Under the pieces are notes generated by a model. The model saw only the letters and a list, made by a program, of their open reading frames with translations, ran no database searches and was not told the origin of the DNA. Made by a program: the position numbers and the translations under genes. DNA of 8,817 bases from a bacterium (GTDB lineage Bacteria; Patescibacteriota; JABMPQ01; JAQVVF01), in NCBI GenBank assembly GCA_030611905.1, contig JAUWOX010000037.1, forward strand, positions 1-8,817, given 5' to 3'. Below, piece by piece: positions 1 to 7,706 of the stretch (position 1 is its first letter; each line of letters opens with the position of its first letter).

Positions 1-27
1 CGACAAACTACTTGTCGCTTTTTTTTT
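1..27 (+). terminator. Rho-independent terminator of an upstream gene
   Basis: CGACAA (1-6) and TTGTCG (12-17) form a 6-bp stem with a 5-nt loop, followed by C and a run of nine T (19-27). It would stop transcription entering from the left. The T run merges into the -35 box of the next promoter, so terminator and promoter are packed together. The stem may extend beyond the window edge. Confidence 0.75.
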
Positions 28-53
28 ACAAAAATCTCTTGCTACTATATAAA
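25..53 (+). promoter_or_regulatory. Sigma-70 promoter of the threonine-synthase-like/GNAT operon
   Basis: TTTACA (25-30) and TATAAA (48-53) each match the consensus at 5 of 6 positions and are separated by 17 bp. Transcription would begin near base 60. A second possible pair, TTGCTA (39-44) and CATAAT (62-67), also has 17-bp spacing and could be an overlapping start. Both lie upstream of the ribosome-binding site AAGGAGG at 95-101. Confidence 0.6.
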
Positions 54-107
54 ATCCATGCCATAATACCCCGATGCACTTTAACAAAACCACCAAGGAG
101 GAACTCA

Positions 108-1343
108 ATGCGAAAATTCCTTTGCTTGCTTTGCCAACGGATAATCAATGAAGATTCGATATCCCCACACAAAAAAAAATGTCACCCCCTAGAAAAACAT
201 TATGGAATCATGTGGCCACTCTTTTATTCATCAGACGATCAAGAACCAACTCCCGACATCCATGAATCCGAGATCCTTTCCCAGCTGCTAGGAGTTGGAA
301 AGGTTTATATCAGATACGAAGGAAACACACCGTCCGGAAGCATGAAAGACTATCTCGCCCGAAAAGCCATTGAACTAGCTCTACAAAATGGATTCCAATA
401 CATTACAGTCACATCCAGCGGCAATCATGCTCTTGCAATAGCGCTACACGCTCAACAAAACGGATTACAAGCAATCATTTTTATTCCTGCCGATACAAGC
501 AAGCTTGATTCTCTTTGCTCGACCAGCAATACGGACATTATCGGAATAAATGGTACAATTCTCGAAGATGTTTATGAACTTGCGCAACAACTTCCATTAA
601 CAGAACTAGGCATATACAATGCCAATGTTAATAACGAACTACTTTTAACCTCTTTTGGCTTTGTCGCCAGATCCATAGCAGCCCTACCTTGCCAGCCCAC
701 CCATATTCTTTCCGGAGTTGGAAACGGAACCTACCTTGCCGGCATAGCTCATGGCTTATCAGCTCATAATCTACCCTGCAAAATTGTTCCCGTTGGCATG
801 ACAGGCGCCTTCCCTACTGAAATAGCTTTCGCTTCCAATCAATCAATCTATGAATTAGACGAGTTTGGTGCTCCAATCGAAACAATTGATGCGGCAGAAG
901 GATCAATCGCCATCTCCAGCTACTCAATGCCTCAATTAATCCATGCTATTAAGATCACTAATGGTTTCACTCTAGGTGGTCTTAATAACAATGACCTTGC
1001 CAAAGCCTACCAAGCACTTCTCCAAGATCAAAGTCTTATTGACCTAAGAATAATTCCAGAACCGACTGGCATAATGAGCCTTGCAGCAGCTATCAAACAT
1101 TCCCACAGATTCCCACCCGACGCTTGTCTATTGTTATGTCTAACAGGAAACGGTCTCAGAGCCATCGAAGAAATCCAACGCCTCACCGATCACCATACCG
1201 CTAAATTATTAGCTCAAATTCCACAATTAACTACTTCAAAAATTCAAAGACGAGAAAGGCAACAACCAATTATTGTTGATAAAGACATTTCACTTACCGA
1301 GTTAACCGAGCTAGTCCACAGCCTAACAGGAGAAAAGCAATGA
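108..1343 (+). CDS. Threonine-synthase-like PLP-dependent enzyme (fold type II)
   Basis: A 411-residue cytoplasmic pyridoxal-phosphate enzyme of the threonine synthase/serine dehydratase fold. Visible motifs are EGNTPSGSMKD with K80 as the likely Schiff-base lysine, SSGNH at 103-107, a phosphate-binding glycine loop GVGNGT at 203-208, and a late LTGNGL typical of threonine synthases. The N-terminus carries C6-x2-C9-x11-H21-x3-C25, probably a small zinc knuckle standing where many threonine synthases have a zinc ribbon. The start at 108 is chosen because AAGGAGG lies 6 nt upstream; the longer frame begins in the terminator at base 12 and is not credible. It is first in an operon with a GNAT enzyme whose ATG overlaps its TGA stop. 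The reaction could be phosphohomoserine to threonine or a related beta/gamma replacement. Without thrA/thrB neighbours the substrate is open. Confidence 0.85.
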   Translation: MRKFLCLLCQRIINEDSISPHKKKCHPLEKHYGIMWPLFYSSDDQEPTPDIHESEILSQLLGVGKVYIRYEGNTPSGSMKDYLARKAIELALQNGFQYITVTSSGNHALAIALHAQQNGLQAIIFIPADTSKLDSLCSTSNTDIIGINGTILEDVYELAQQLPLTELGIYNANVNNELLLTSFGFVARSIAALPCQPTHILSGVGNGTYLAGIAHGLSAHNLPCKIVPVGMTGAFPTEIAFASNQSIYELDEFGAPIETIDAAEGSIAISSYSMPQLIHAIKITNGFTLGGLNNNDLAKAYQALLQDQSLIDLRIIPEPTGIMSLAAAIKHSHRFPPDACLLLCLTGNGLRAIEEIQRLTDHHTAKLLAQIPQLTTSKIQRRERQQPIIVDKDISLTELTELVHSLTGEKQ

Positions 1344-2008
1344 GAAAACTATCACCCAACGAACTAAGAATCAAAATCGCACAAACTCCAAAAGACTTAG
1401 AACAGGCTAAAATAGCAGACGACCTCGCATTCGGCGAACACCATGGCATTACCATAGAAGAATTAGAATTGTTATTTCAACATGGGATTATTACTCTTAT
1501 AACAATAAAAGCAACTGGTCAAATAATTGCCCAAACACAAACCCTGCTCGAACCTATCCCCACGCTTCCATATTCATTTGATCCAGATGTGGCATACGGC
1601 TATGGAAGAGGAGTTCTGCCCGAATTTCAAAGACAAGGCTTAAGTAAAATTCTAGCCCAACAAGAAGAACTGAACGCTCGACACGCAGGCAAAAAAGAAT
1701 TAAGAATAACCGTACGAGTTGAAAACCATAGCAACTTACGCGCTAGACTCAAGGAAGGATTTCTGATCTTTGACTATGCCCCTAATTTCTACGGTCCTAA
1801 TCCCGAAGATGCCCGCCTGATTCTGAAAAAACACCTTGATGCCCCACGCGAGGCTTTGAAGACCTTTGCAGACATCACCACCGTTCCAGTTGTCTTCGGT
1901 GATGAACATGATCCCATTGCCCATCAACAAATTGCAAGCCTGATAACAAACGGTTTTCAAGGAGTTAGAATCACAAAAGAAGGAATAATCTTCGCGCACA
2001 TTTTATAA
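1340..2008 (+). CDS. GNAT-family N-acyltransferase
   Basis: A 222-residue protein of the GNAT fold, which transfers an acyl group from acyl-CoA to an amine. The acyl-CoA pyrophosphate loop is GVLPEFQRQGLSK, residues 91-103, with the Q-R-Q-G core at 97-100. It is followed by the beta-5/alpha-4 region RVENHSNLRARLKEGF (126-141), common in GNATs. About 60 residues follow the core and may help shape the acceptor pocket. The start ATG at 1340 overlaps the TGA of the upstream gene (ATGA), with AGGAGA 6 nt before it, so the two proteins are probably translationally coupled. A terminator follows directly. The substrate is unknown; an amino acid is a reasonable guess from the neighbours, and N-succinylation is possible given the downstream racemase/deacylase pair. 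Confidence 0.82.
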   Translation: MRKLSPNELRIKIAQTPKDLEQAKIADDLAFGEHHGITIEELELLFQHGIITLITIKATGQIIAQTQTLLEPIPTLPYSFDPDVAYGYGRGVLPEFQRQGLSKILAQQEELNARHAGKKELRITVRVENHSNLRARLKEGFLIFDYAPNFYGPNPEDARLILKKHLDAPREALKTFADITTVPVVFGDEHDPIAHQQIASLITNGFQGVRITKEGIIFAHIL

Positions 2009-2011
2009 CGG

Positions 2012-2035
2012 TCCTATCTAAAGATGGGATTTTTT
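2012..2035 (+). terminator. Rho-independent terminator after the GNAT gene
   Basis: TCCTATC (2012-2018) pairs with GATGGGA (2023-2029), a 7-bp stem with one T-G wobble and a TAAA loop, followed by six T. It starts 4 nt after the GNAT stop codon and separates this operon from the next one. Confidence 0.8.
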
Positions 2036-2078
2036 ATTTCGAGAAATCCAACAACATCGTTCTTCTCTAATATAAAAC

Positions 2079-2107
2079 TTTACAATATCAATATTTCATG
2101 TTAATAT
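2079..2107 (+). promoter_or_regulatory. Promoter of the epimerase/deacylase operon
   Basis: TTTACA (2079-2084, 5 of 6 consensus) and TAATAT (2102-2107, 4 of 6) are 17 bp apart. A start about 7 nt after the -10 box leaves only about 15 nt before the ATG at 2130, and that stretch holds no Shine-Dalgarno sequence. The -35 hexamer is identical to the one at 25-30. Confidence 0.5.
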
Positions 2108-2129
2108 ACAATAATCTAAATAATAAATC

Positions 2130-3170
2130 ATGCAAGTATCAATTCGAAAAAACAATATAAAGCTTTGCAAGCCATTCAAATACTTTCTCTCTACATTGGA
2201 TTTTTTGCCATATGCTGAAATTACACTTAAAACCAATGATAATATCACTGGTAAAGGAGAAATTGCCTGTGCTTTAGATATAAACGGAGAATCATCAGAT
2301 TCAACCAAAAACTTGTCTCCATTTATTCAAAATATCCTAAAAAACGCCAAAATAGAATCTAAACAAGAAATAGTCAGACTAATGAACAAAATAAACCTAT
2401 ATTTGTCATTTAACACAGGACTCAAATGCGGCATTGAACAAGCCCTGTTTCAAATTTTAACCCAAAGACAAAATAAAACTTTAGCTGAAATTATTGGCGC
2501 AAAAAAGAAAAAAATTAAAATTCAATACACCATACCCTATCTAAAAAACTTCCAAGAATATAAAAATTGCTTTAAAAAAATCGCTGCAACAAAACCAGAT
2601 TTTGTAAAATTCAAAATCGGACATAATCTAAAATTAGAAATAGCAGCAATTAAAAAACTTAGAAAGCAAAATCAAAAGATAAACATAACAGTTGATGCCA
2701 ATCAATCCTTCAATAATGCAAAAAACGCTCTAATATTTTTAAACACAATTAAAAAAACAAAACTAGCATGGGCTGAACAATTAGTAGAAAAAAACGATTT
2801 CGCCTCATGGGAAAAACTAAAGAAAAAATCACCAACACCTCTCATGGCCGATGAAAGCGTACAAACTACTAAAGATGTCTTATTATTCCTACAAAATGGC
2901 TGGACCAATGTTATCAACTTAAAACTAGCCAAATGTGGTGGAATTATAGAAGCGCGCAAAATATTAAAAATTGCCAAAAAATACAAAACGCCCGTAATGC
3001 TCGGAAGCATGCTACATGGCGAGCTAGGATTAAAATATAATTTAGCTTTTGCCCTAAGTGAAGATTTTATAACACATGCTTTTTATAATTATTTTCTGCT
3101 AAAAAATCACAAAGAAAAACCATTGATCAATAAAAACGATCTAACTACTACAAAAGAAGTCTTATGCTAA
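2130..3170 (+). CDS. Enolase-superfamily epimerase/racemase (muconate-lactonizing subgroup)
   Basis: A 346-residue enolase-superfamily enzyme, with a capping domain at about 1-125 and a TIM barrel after it. The subgroup's residues are all present: K160-x-K162 (catalytic base), metal ligands D189 (DAN), E216 (AEQ) and D241 (ADES), and the opposite base K268 (KLAKCGG). Members include dipeptide epimerases, N-succinylamino acid racemase/o-succinylbenzoate synthase and muconate cycloisomerase. The eighth-strand region (GSMLHGELG, 292-300, then FITHAFYNYF) lacks the D-x-D that binds the dipeptide amino group in L-Ala-D/L-Glu epimerases, so an acyl-amino-acid substrate fits at least as well. The coding strand is very AT-rich and lysine-rich, unlike the upstream operon. 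It has no visible ribosome-binding site. The last codons overlap the next gene by 7 nt. Confidence 0.85.
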   Translation: MQVSIRKNNIKLCKPFKYFLSTLDFLPYAEITLKTNDNITGKGEIACALDINGESSDSTKNLSPFIQNILKNAKIESKQEIVRLMNKINLYLSFNTGLKCGIEQALFQILTQRQNKTLAEIIGAKKKKIKIQYTIPYLKNFQEYKNCFKKIAATKPDFVKFKIGHNLKLEIAAIKKLRKQNQKINITVDANQSFNNAKNALIFLNTIKKTKLAWAEQLVEKNDFASWEKLKKKSPTPLMADESVQTTKDVLLFLQNGWTNVINLKLAKCGGIIEARKILKIAKKYKTPVMLGSMLHGELGLKYNLAFALSEDFITHAFYNYFLLKNHKEKPLINKNDLTTTKEVLC

Positions 3171-3982
3171 TAAAAAAATCAATCATTAAAAAAACAGGAA
3201 AAAAATCAGGAAAAACCATTGCAATTTTTGCCGGAGTGCATGGAAATGAAAAAGCTGGCGTTATTGCTCTGAAAAATGTTATAAAAAAAATCCAAATAAA
3301 AAGAGGAGTTGTATATTTTGTATTTGCCAATCCACAAGCCATTAAAATAAACAAACGACAAATCAAAAAAAATCTGAATCGTTGTTTTCTATCAAATAAT
3401 CAAGGAAATTCTACAGAAGACAAAAGAGCCAGAAAATTAATAACCATCCTTGACAAATGCGATGCCCTCTTAGACCTACATGCCAGCAACAACAAAAAAA
3501 GCACAACATTCATCATTTGCGACAAAAAAGTATTTTCAATCGCTAAACTATTAGATTTTAAAATAATTTCTCCGGGATGGAACGATCTTGAACCTGGCGC
3601 TACTGATGGTTATATGTCCAATCAAAACAAAATCGGCCTATGCCTAGAATGCGGATCAGTACACAACAAACAAAAAAATATTCCGCTTGCTGAAAAATCT
3701 ATCTATCAATTCCTGCAATATTTCAATATTATTGATAAAAACATACCTTACAATAATCACAAACAAAAAATTATTAAAGCAAAAAAAATTGCAATAAAAA
3801 AAACAAAAGATTTTCATTTCACAAAAAAATACAACGACTTTGACAAATTAACTCCGAACAAAATATTTGCCATAGATGGCAGTAAAAAATACATTGCCAA
3901 AAAAAATGAATATATTATATTTCCCAACACCAATAAAAAAATCGGTGAAGAAGTATTTATAATTGGAAAACTTATTAAATAA
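3164..3982 (+). CDS. AstE/AspA-type zinc deacylase (M14-like)
   Basis: A 272-residue metallo-enzyme of the succinylglutamate desuccinylase/aspartoacylase family, which hydrolyses N-acyl amino acids. Zinc ligands are H26 and E29 in GVHGNE and H106 in DLHAS. Family markers NP (56-57), R65, LNR (71-73) and the catalytic glutamate E162 in LECGS are visible. The last 55 or so residues look like the small C-terminal beta domain of the family. Its ATG lies inside the end of the epimerase gene (overlap 3164-3170), so the two are probably translated together and act in sequence. The gene is as AT- and lysine-rich as its partner and has only a weak AAGAAG before the start. The NP-x-A...R...NLNR pattern favours AspA/AstE over murein amidase MpaA. 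The acyl group removed is not known. Confidence 0.85.
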   Translation: MLIKKSIIKKTGKKSGKTIAIFAGVHGNEKAGVIALKNVIKKIQIKRGVVYFVFANPQAIKINKRQIKKNLNRCFLSNNQGNSTEDKRARKLITILDKCDALLDLHASNNKKSTTFIICDKKVFSIAKLLDFKIISPGWNDLEPGATDGYMSNQNKIGLCLECGSVHNKQKNIPLAEKSIYQFLQYFNIIDKNIPYNNHKQKIIKAKKIAIKKTKDFHFTKKYNDFDKLTPNKIFAIDGSKKYIAKKNEYIIFPNTNKKIGEEVFIIGKLIK

Positions 3983-4002
3983 TTCTTTTCAGCCTAAAAT
4001 CC

Positions 4003-4027
4003 AAATGACTCAAAAGTCGTTTTTTTT
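4003..4027 (+). terminator. Plus-strand terminator of the epimerase/deacylase operon
   Basis: AAATGACT (4003-4010) pairs with AGTCGTTT (4015-4022), including one T-G wobble, around a CAAA loop, and the T run continues to 4027. It begins 20 nt after the deacylase stop codon. Confidence 0.8.
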
Positions 4028-4035
4028 ATTTATCA

Positions 4036-4062
4036 AATAAAAAAGCTCACAAACTGTGAGCT
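4036..4062 (-). terminator. Minus-strand terminator of rocD
   Basis: AGCTCACA (4044-4051) and TGTGAGCT (4055-4062) form a perfect 8-bp stem with a 3-nt loop. On the minus strand it is followed by a T-rich tail, the complement of the A run before 4044. The stem overlaps the TAG stop codon of rocD (4061-4063). Confidence 0.85.
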
Positions 4063-5272
4063 AAACTTCTTTAATCGCTCGGATTATCCCCTCCAAGGCT
4101 TTATGCAACTGCTGTGGAGTAATACAAAGGGGCGGTGCAAAACGCAAAACATTCTTATGAGTATCCAGACAAACAATACGAAACTCTCGTAAGAGTCGCT
4201 GACAAACCTCTGCAACCGGACGATCAAGTTCAATTCCAATGAACAAGCCACCTCCTCGAATATCACAAACATGCGGCAATTTGTTCAAATTCATCCTCAA
4301 AAGATCGAGCGTTGATTGCCCCATCCTTGCAGACTTTTCAACCAAACCATCTTGTTCAATGATATCAAGCGCTGCCTCCGAAACTGCGCAAGCAATCGGA
4401 TTTCCCCCATAGGTTGACCCATCAGAACCAGGATCAAAAACGCCCATCAAGTCTTTAGTTCCAAGAAAAGCACTCATAGCATACATACCACCAGACAGAG
4501 CTTTACCAAGACAAATCCCATCAGGCTTGGCACCTTCACCATCATGCTGCCAGGCAAAAAGTTTGCCAGTTCGACCAAGTCCAGTTTGAATCTCGTCAAA
4601 AACAACAATTTTTTCTTGCGCATGCATCAATTCAACAACTGCTTTCAAATAACCACTTGGTGGGCAAACAACTCCACCTTCACCAAGCCACGGCTCCATG
4701 AAAACACCCACAACATCATCAGCAAGAACAGCTTTCAAGGCTTCCAAATCCCCAAATTCCACCGAAACAAAAACATCGCTCATCGGACCAAAGTCCTTGC
4801 GATACTTTGCACTATCCATTGCAGCTAATGCCGCCAAAGTACGTCCAGAAAATGCACCCTTCATAACAATAATTCGCTGTGAACCATTCTGAATTCCCAT
4901 ATTCCTCACGCCGTAGCGCAACATTGCCTTCCATGCAGCTTCACCAGCTTCCACGCCAGCATTTTTCGGAATCACTTGATCCATTCCAGTCAGTTCACAT
5001 ACTCTTTTCATCCAAGGACCAAGACGGTTGTGATGCACACAACGCGCCGTCAAAGACAAGCCCGTCATATACTGTCCCATTATTGCACAAATCAATCGAG
5101 GGTCTCTTGGTGCAACATTGGCACTATAAGCAGAGTATGCATCAATATACTCAACTCCCTCAACATCAGTCAAAATAGCTCCGTCGGCTTTTGCAAAAAC
5201 TACTGGCAAAGTACTGTAAATATGCGCACCATAAGCGTCTTCTAATCCAATCAATCTCTCTGTCTGTTGCAT
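4061..5272 (-). CDS. rocD: Ornithine aminotransferase (class III, PLP)
   Basis: A 403-residue class III aminotransferase that moves the delta-amino group of ornithine to 2-oxoglutarate, giving glutamate semialdehyde/pyrroline-5-carboxylate. It aligns by eye along its length with human OAT. Y19 (YGAHIY), Y49 (AYSAYS) and R144 (SGRT) keep the spacing of human Y55, Y85 and R180, the ornithine-binding residues. DEIQTGLGRTG starts at D226-E227, the PLP lysine is K257 in LGKALSGG, and GSTYGGNP and RFAPPL follow. The usual NQGH-x-HP after Y85 is replaced by ANVAPRDPRL, a local oddity. AGGAGG lies 5 nt before the ATG, with its own promoter and terminator. Composition is clearly less AT-rich than the flanking operons. 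It lies between two copies of a direct repeat, and no proline or arginine pathway gene is beside it. Confidence 0.88.
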   Translation of the reverse strand: MQQTERLIGLEDAYGAHIYSTLPVVFAKADGAILTDVEGVEYIDAYSAYSANVAPRDPRLICAIMGQYMTGLSLTARCVHHNRLGPWMKRVCELTGMDQVIPKNAGVEAGEAAWKAMLRYGVRNMGIQNGSQRIIVMKGAFSGRTLAALAAMDSAKYRKDFGPMSDVFVSVEFGDLEALKAVLADDVVGVFMEPWLGEGGVVCPPSGYLKAVVELMHAQEKIVVFDEIQTGLGRTGKLFAWQHDGEGAKPDGICLGKALSGGMYAMSAFLGTKDLMGVFDPGSDGSTYGGNPIACAVSEAALDIIEQDGLVEKSARMGQSTLDLLRMNLNKLPHVCDIRGGGLFIGIELDRPVAEVCQRLLREFRIVCLDTHKNVLRFAPPLCITPQQLHKALEGIIRAIKEV

Positions 5273-5304
5273 CTCTCCCTCCTGGCTTGGGGTTCCAATT
5301 ACTT

Positions 5305-5332
5305 AATATAACATTATTAAAAATAAAATCAA
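5305..5332 (-). promoter_or_regulatory. Extended -10 promoter of rocD
   Basis: On the minus strand TTGATT (5332-5327) and TATATT (5310-5305) are 16 bp apart. TG-T directly before the -10 box makes an extended -10 element. Transcription would start near 5298, giving a leader of about 25 nt that contains AGGAGG. Confidence 0.6.
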
Positions 5333-5369
5333 TACTATTTGGTAATGTACACATACATTTTGCACTTTT

Positions 5370-5398
5370 TTGATTAACTAAGGGCATATGACAATAAT
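5370..5398 (+). promoter_or_regulatory. Plus-strand promoter facing the 9-codon ORF
   Basis: TTGATT (5370-5375) and AATAAT (5393-5398, 5 of 6 consensus) are 17 bp apart. The start would fall near 5405, just before the ribosome-binding site at 5414-5418. It diverges from the rocD promoter, with the two -35 boxes about 37 bp apart. Confidence 0.45.
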
Positions 5399-5402
5399 GC
5401 CC
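5382..5402. promoter_or_regulatory. Palindrome over the -10 box, possible operator
   Basis: GGGCAT (5382-5387) and ATGCCC (5397-5402) form a perfect 6-bp inverted repeat with a 9-bp spacer. It covers the predicted -10 box of the plus-strand promoter. A dimeric repressor binding here would block that promoter; no regulator gene is in the window. As RNA it could also form a weak hairpin, but no T run follows. Confidence 0.35.
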
Positions 5403-5424
5403 AAAACAACAGCAGGAGAAAAAT

Positions 5425-5454
5425 ATGGCAGTAGTAGCGCTCGTTACATGCTAA
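5425..5454 (+). CDS. Nine-codon ORF with full expression signals; leader or gene remnant
   Basis: ATG at 5425 is read as MAVVALVTC and then TAA. AGGAG (5414-5418) is 6 nt upstream and a promoter lies at 5370-5398. A terminator follows 24 nt after the stop. Promoter, ribosome-binding site, start and terminator are intact but there is almost no coding sequence between them. Either this is a real micropeptide or short leader, or it is the two ends of a gene whose body was deleted. The position just before a terminator block copied from a gene end favours the deletion reading. No known peptide is recognised. Confidence 0.3.
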   Translation: MAVVALVTC

Positions 5455-5478
5455 CAAAAATCTTCCAGCCTAAAATCT

Positions 5479-5500
5479 AAACGACTCCAAAGGTCGTTTT
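5479..5500 (+). terminator. Plus-strand terminator after the 9-codon ORF
   Basis: AAACGAC (5479-5485) pairs with GTCGTTT (5493-5499), followed by TTTTC. A T-G pair can extend the stem by one. It corresponds to 4003-4027 in copy A, but its T run is shorter and so it may be weaker. Confidence 0.6.
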
Positions 5501-5510
5501 CTTATCAAAT

Positions 5511-5534
5511 AAAAAAGCCCACAAGCAATGAGCT
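5511..5534 (-). terminator. Minus-strand terminator serving the aminotransferase/methyltransferase operon
   Basis: AGCCCA (5516-5521) and TGAGCT (5529-5534) form a 6-bp stem with one wobble; on the minus strand a T6 tail follows. It is the degraded counterpart of the perfect rocD hairpin. The methyltransferase gene ends about 75 nt upstream with no hairpin of its own, so this borrowed terminator probably ends that operon. Confidence 0.6.
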
Positions 5535-5571
5535 AAACTTCTAAAATCACTTTAATAACTCCCTTCAACGC
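5533..5571 (-). pseudogene. 3' relic of a second rocD-like aminotransferase
   Basis: Read on the minus strand, the last codons before TAG (5535-5533) give ALKGVIKVILEV. The rocD product ends ALEGIIRAIKEV at the matching place, 7 of 12 identical. The same stop codon, hairpin and flank follow in both. Upstream of these codons the resemblance stops: there is no start codon in frame, and the methyltransferase gene begins to occupy the sequence 38 nt away. This is therefore the tail of a lost paralogue, not an active gene. Confidence 0.65.
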
Positions 5572-5609
5572 AACAAAATATCTCAAATCAAAATTCTTTA
5601 TAATTACAT

Positions 5610-6662
5610 TTATTCAACATATTTTAAAACATAACCTATCTCTAATCCCGATGGATCAACTTTTGGATCAACTACTTTCTTCTCGACTATCTTAAATCTA
5701 GCCTTCGAAAAAATTTCATCCCATTTTTTCTGAGACAATAACTTTTGGTTAGTAAAAGGATGCAGCATATAATAAAGATTATAATACCCCAATCCCATTG
5801 GTGACTTCATTATCTTGTGATTATCAATATCATAATCAACTTCAACAATAAGCAAATAACTGTCCTTGAATTTCTTTCCTAACTTGCTTATAAATTTTAT
5901 TAGTCCTTTTTCACCAATCTGAGCATATATTTCATGAAGAACAAAACCGAACATAACAAAATCAGGATTTTCGACTATTTTATATTTAAGTGCATCACAA
6001 TTAACCAATTTGATTTGATCCCCAAGGCCTCTCTTCTTAATAAGTTTCAACCCTTCTCCATAAGATCCCTTATCAGGCTCAATTCCTATCGCCTTAACAT
6101 TTTTCATTTTCTCACAAAACGCACAAAGATATAGTGCATTCCCACATCCAAAATCAACAAATAACCTTGCATTAGAATTTACTTTCTTTATAAGATCCTT
6201 CATCAAAGGAATTGAATCATAATAAGAAATCTGGCAACTTCCTGTCCCTACCCATTTTCCTATCCTTGATACAGAATCCACGCCCTTCTCTAGCATATTC
6301 CCCACATTAGAAAAAATAGGAGCATAACCTCCAATTAACATATTAAACCAACCCTTGTATTTCTCAATATTTTTCCCATAATTGGTAAGGACATAGTAAA
6401 CAGAACCATTTGATTTTTTTCTCTTCTTGAGAATATCTTCGATAACTAAATACTCAAAAACAGTTTCCAACAAATATGGATCAAACTTTTTCTTCTTGCA
6501 AATATACTTAACGCTCCTTCCCTCTTCTAATAATTGAAAAACTCCACTCTGCAACATATCAAAGATTACATTGCTTGCCACATAACCTCTAATATAATCT
6601 AGAGATTTATACAACCCAGGCAAAAAATTTCCCTTCACTATTTTTTTATTACTTTTTTTCAT
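5610..6662 (-). CDS. SAM-dependent methyltransferase, O-methyltransferase/ASMT type
   Basis: A 350-residue class I methyltransferase with the two-domain layout of acetylserotonin/plant-type small-molecule enzymes. Residues about 20-100 form a winged-helix dimerisation domain (NVIFDMLQSGVFQLLEEG and the following helices). The SAM loop is VDFGCGN (169-175), with the ribose-binding acid E195 in GIEPD. The motif VLHEIY (241-246) carries H243, the position of the usual catalytic histidine. The end (KKWDEIFSKARFKIVEKKVV, about 312-331) is the typical last strand pair. Its ATG lies inside the end of the aminotransferase gene (14-nt overlap, 6649-6662), so the two are coupled. The same fold includes enzymes that C-methylate 2-keto acids, which would fit its partner. 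It is AT-rich and shows no Shine-Dalgarno sequence. Substrate unknown. Confidence 0.82.
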   Translation of the reverse strand: MKKSNKKIVKGNFLPGLYKSLDYIRGYVASNVIFDMLQSGVFQLLEEGRSVKYICKKKKFDPYLLETVFEYLVIEDILKKRKKSNGSVYYVLTNYGKNIEKYKGWFNMLIGGYAPIFSNVGNMLEKGVDSVSRIGKWVGTGSCQISYYDSIPLMKDLIKKVNSNARLFVDFGCGNALYLCAFCEKMKNVKAIGIEPDKGSYGEGLKLIKKRGLGDQIKLVNCDALKYKIVENPDFVMFGFVLHEIYAQIGEKGLIKFISKLGKKFKDSYLLIVEVDYDIDNHKIMKSPMGLGYYNLYYMLHPFTNQKLLSQKKWDEIFSKARFKIVEKKVVDPKVDPSGLEIGYVLKYVE

Positions 6663-7614
6663 AAGAATTCTTAAAAATTTTTAATAATTTTAATAATATA
6701 ATATTATCTTTAGGAAGCCCCACGCTAATTCTTACATGATCATCCAATCCAAAAGATGAAATATCTTTTACTGATATCCCTTTTTTATATAAAAATGCAA
6801 TTAATAATTTAACATTTTTATGCTTGATAAGAAAAAAATTAGTTTTTGTTTTTTTCACTTCAAATCCTAATTTATCAATAGAACGCATTAAATGCTCTTT
6901 CTCTCTCAATATCTTGGCAACATTATGCTTGAAATAATCCTGCTCAAGCACATTGAAAAGAACAATTAAAGAAATAGTATTTATATTACAAAACCACTGT
7001 TTATCTTTCATAGCTTCAACATCCTGCCGATCTCCACAAAGCCAACCAAGCCTCAAACCAGCCAAAGAATAAGCCTTGGAAAAAGATCTAAATATGAATA
7101 ATCTATTATCCGTTTCATTTAAATAGCTCTTGCCATTAGAAAAATCAAAATATGTTTCATCAATTAATAATTTTCCACAATAATTTCTAATTACATCAAT
7201 ACTATCCTCGAAAAGATTGCCCGTTGGATTATTCGGATTTGCAAGAATTACAAAATCATTTTTAGTGAGAAGCTTAATATCAACTTTTCTTATTTTAAAT
7301 GATCTATCCAATTTTAGTAATAAATAATCTTGATTATTTGCTTTCAGCCTACTAATATATCCATCAAATGTAGGATTAAATATCACAAATCTCATTTTAC
7401 TAAACTGCTGGATTAATCTATCCATGGCTTCATCAATTCCTTGAGTTAAAAGAATGTCTAATTTATTAACTCCGAATTTTTCTGAAATTTTCTGAATAAC
7501 TCCATCTTCCATTTCAGAAGGATACTCATTAATACATCTAATTCCTAAATTAATTTTTTCTCTAATCAATTTGGGAATAATATATGGATTTTCATTTAAA
7601 TTTAATCTTATCAT
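6649..7614 (-). CDS. HisC-like aminotransferase (class I/II, fold type I PLP)
   Basis: A 321-residue aminotransferase close to histidinol-phosphate aminotransferase, slightly shorter than the usual 350 or so. Visible motifs, numbered from a GTG one codon upstream, are LNLNENPY near the N-terminus, ANPNNPTGN (126-134), DETYFDF (153-159), the PLP lysine K181 in SFSKAYSLAGLRLGW, and the carboxylate-binding R296 in VRISVG. The start could be GTG at 7617 or ATG at 7614; ATG is preferred, though neither has a clear ribosome-binding site. It is first in a minus-strand operon and overlaps the methyltransferase by 14 nt. No other his genes are present, so a role in histidine synthesis is doubtful. Relatives act on aromatic and other keto acids, and CobD-type decarboxylases share the fold. 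The substrate is probably set by the partner methyltransferase. Confidence 0.82.
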   Translation of the reverse strand: MIRLNLNENPYIIPKLIREKINLGIRCINEYPSEMEDGVIQKISEKFGVNKLDILLTQGIDEAMDRLIQQFSKMRFVIFNPTFDGYISRLKANNQDYLLLKLDRSFKIRKVDIKLLTKNDFVILANPNNPTGNLFEDSIDVIRNYCGKLLIDETYFDFSNGKSYLNETDNRLFIFRSFSKAYSLAGLRLGWLCGDRQDVEAMKDKQWFCNINTISLIVLFNVLEQDYFKHNVAKILREKEHLMRSIDKLGFEVKKTKTNFFLIKHKNVKLLIAFLYKKGISVKDISSFGLDDHVRISVGLPKDNIILLKLLKIFKNSYEKK

Positions 7615-7649
7615 CACATTTTTCTCATTATGCTAATATATTTTCATCT

Positions 7650-7676
7650 TTACATAACCATATTAAAAAAATACAT
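7650..7676 (-). CDS. Possible 8-codon leader peptide before the HisC-like gene
   Basis: In the leader of the aminotransferase operon ATG at 7676 is read as MYFFNMVM and then TAA. AAGGA lies 9 nt upstream inside AGGAAGGAAT, the best ribosome-binding site in this leader. Three of eight residues are aromatic, which would suit translation-coupled control by an aromatic amino acid. No attenuator hairpin is evident between it and the gene start, so this is weak. Confidence 0.2.
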   Translation of the reverse strand: MYFFNMVM

Positions 7677-7706
7677 TCAGGCTATTCCTTCCTATTTCTT
7701 AAAATA

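Larger units (their letters stand above)
3990..4099. repeat. Terminator block, copy A (direct repeat)
   Basis: This 110-bp block is repeated, with changes, at 5466-5571 in the same orientation. It holds the plus-strand terminator of the deacylase operon, the minus-strand terminator of rocD, and the last 12 codons plus stop of rocD. Near-identical stretches include CAGCCTAAAATC, TTATCAAATAAAAAAGC and GAGCTAAACTTCT. Copy A has about 5 extra bases in its T run. Confidence 0.85.
5466..5571. repeat. Terminator block, copy B (direct repeat)
   Basis: This 106-bp block is the diverged second copy of 3990-4099, in the same orientation. It keeps both convergent hairpins and the final 12 codons plus TAG of a minus-strand aminotransferase. 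The coding part (from the stop codon leftwards in the gene) matches copy A at about 28 of the first 40 bases. Between the copies lies rocD with its promoter, so the unit from A to B is about 1.48 kb. Confidence 0.85.
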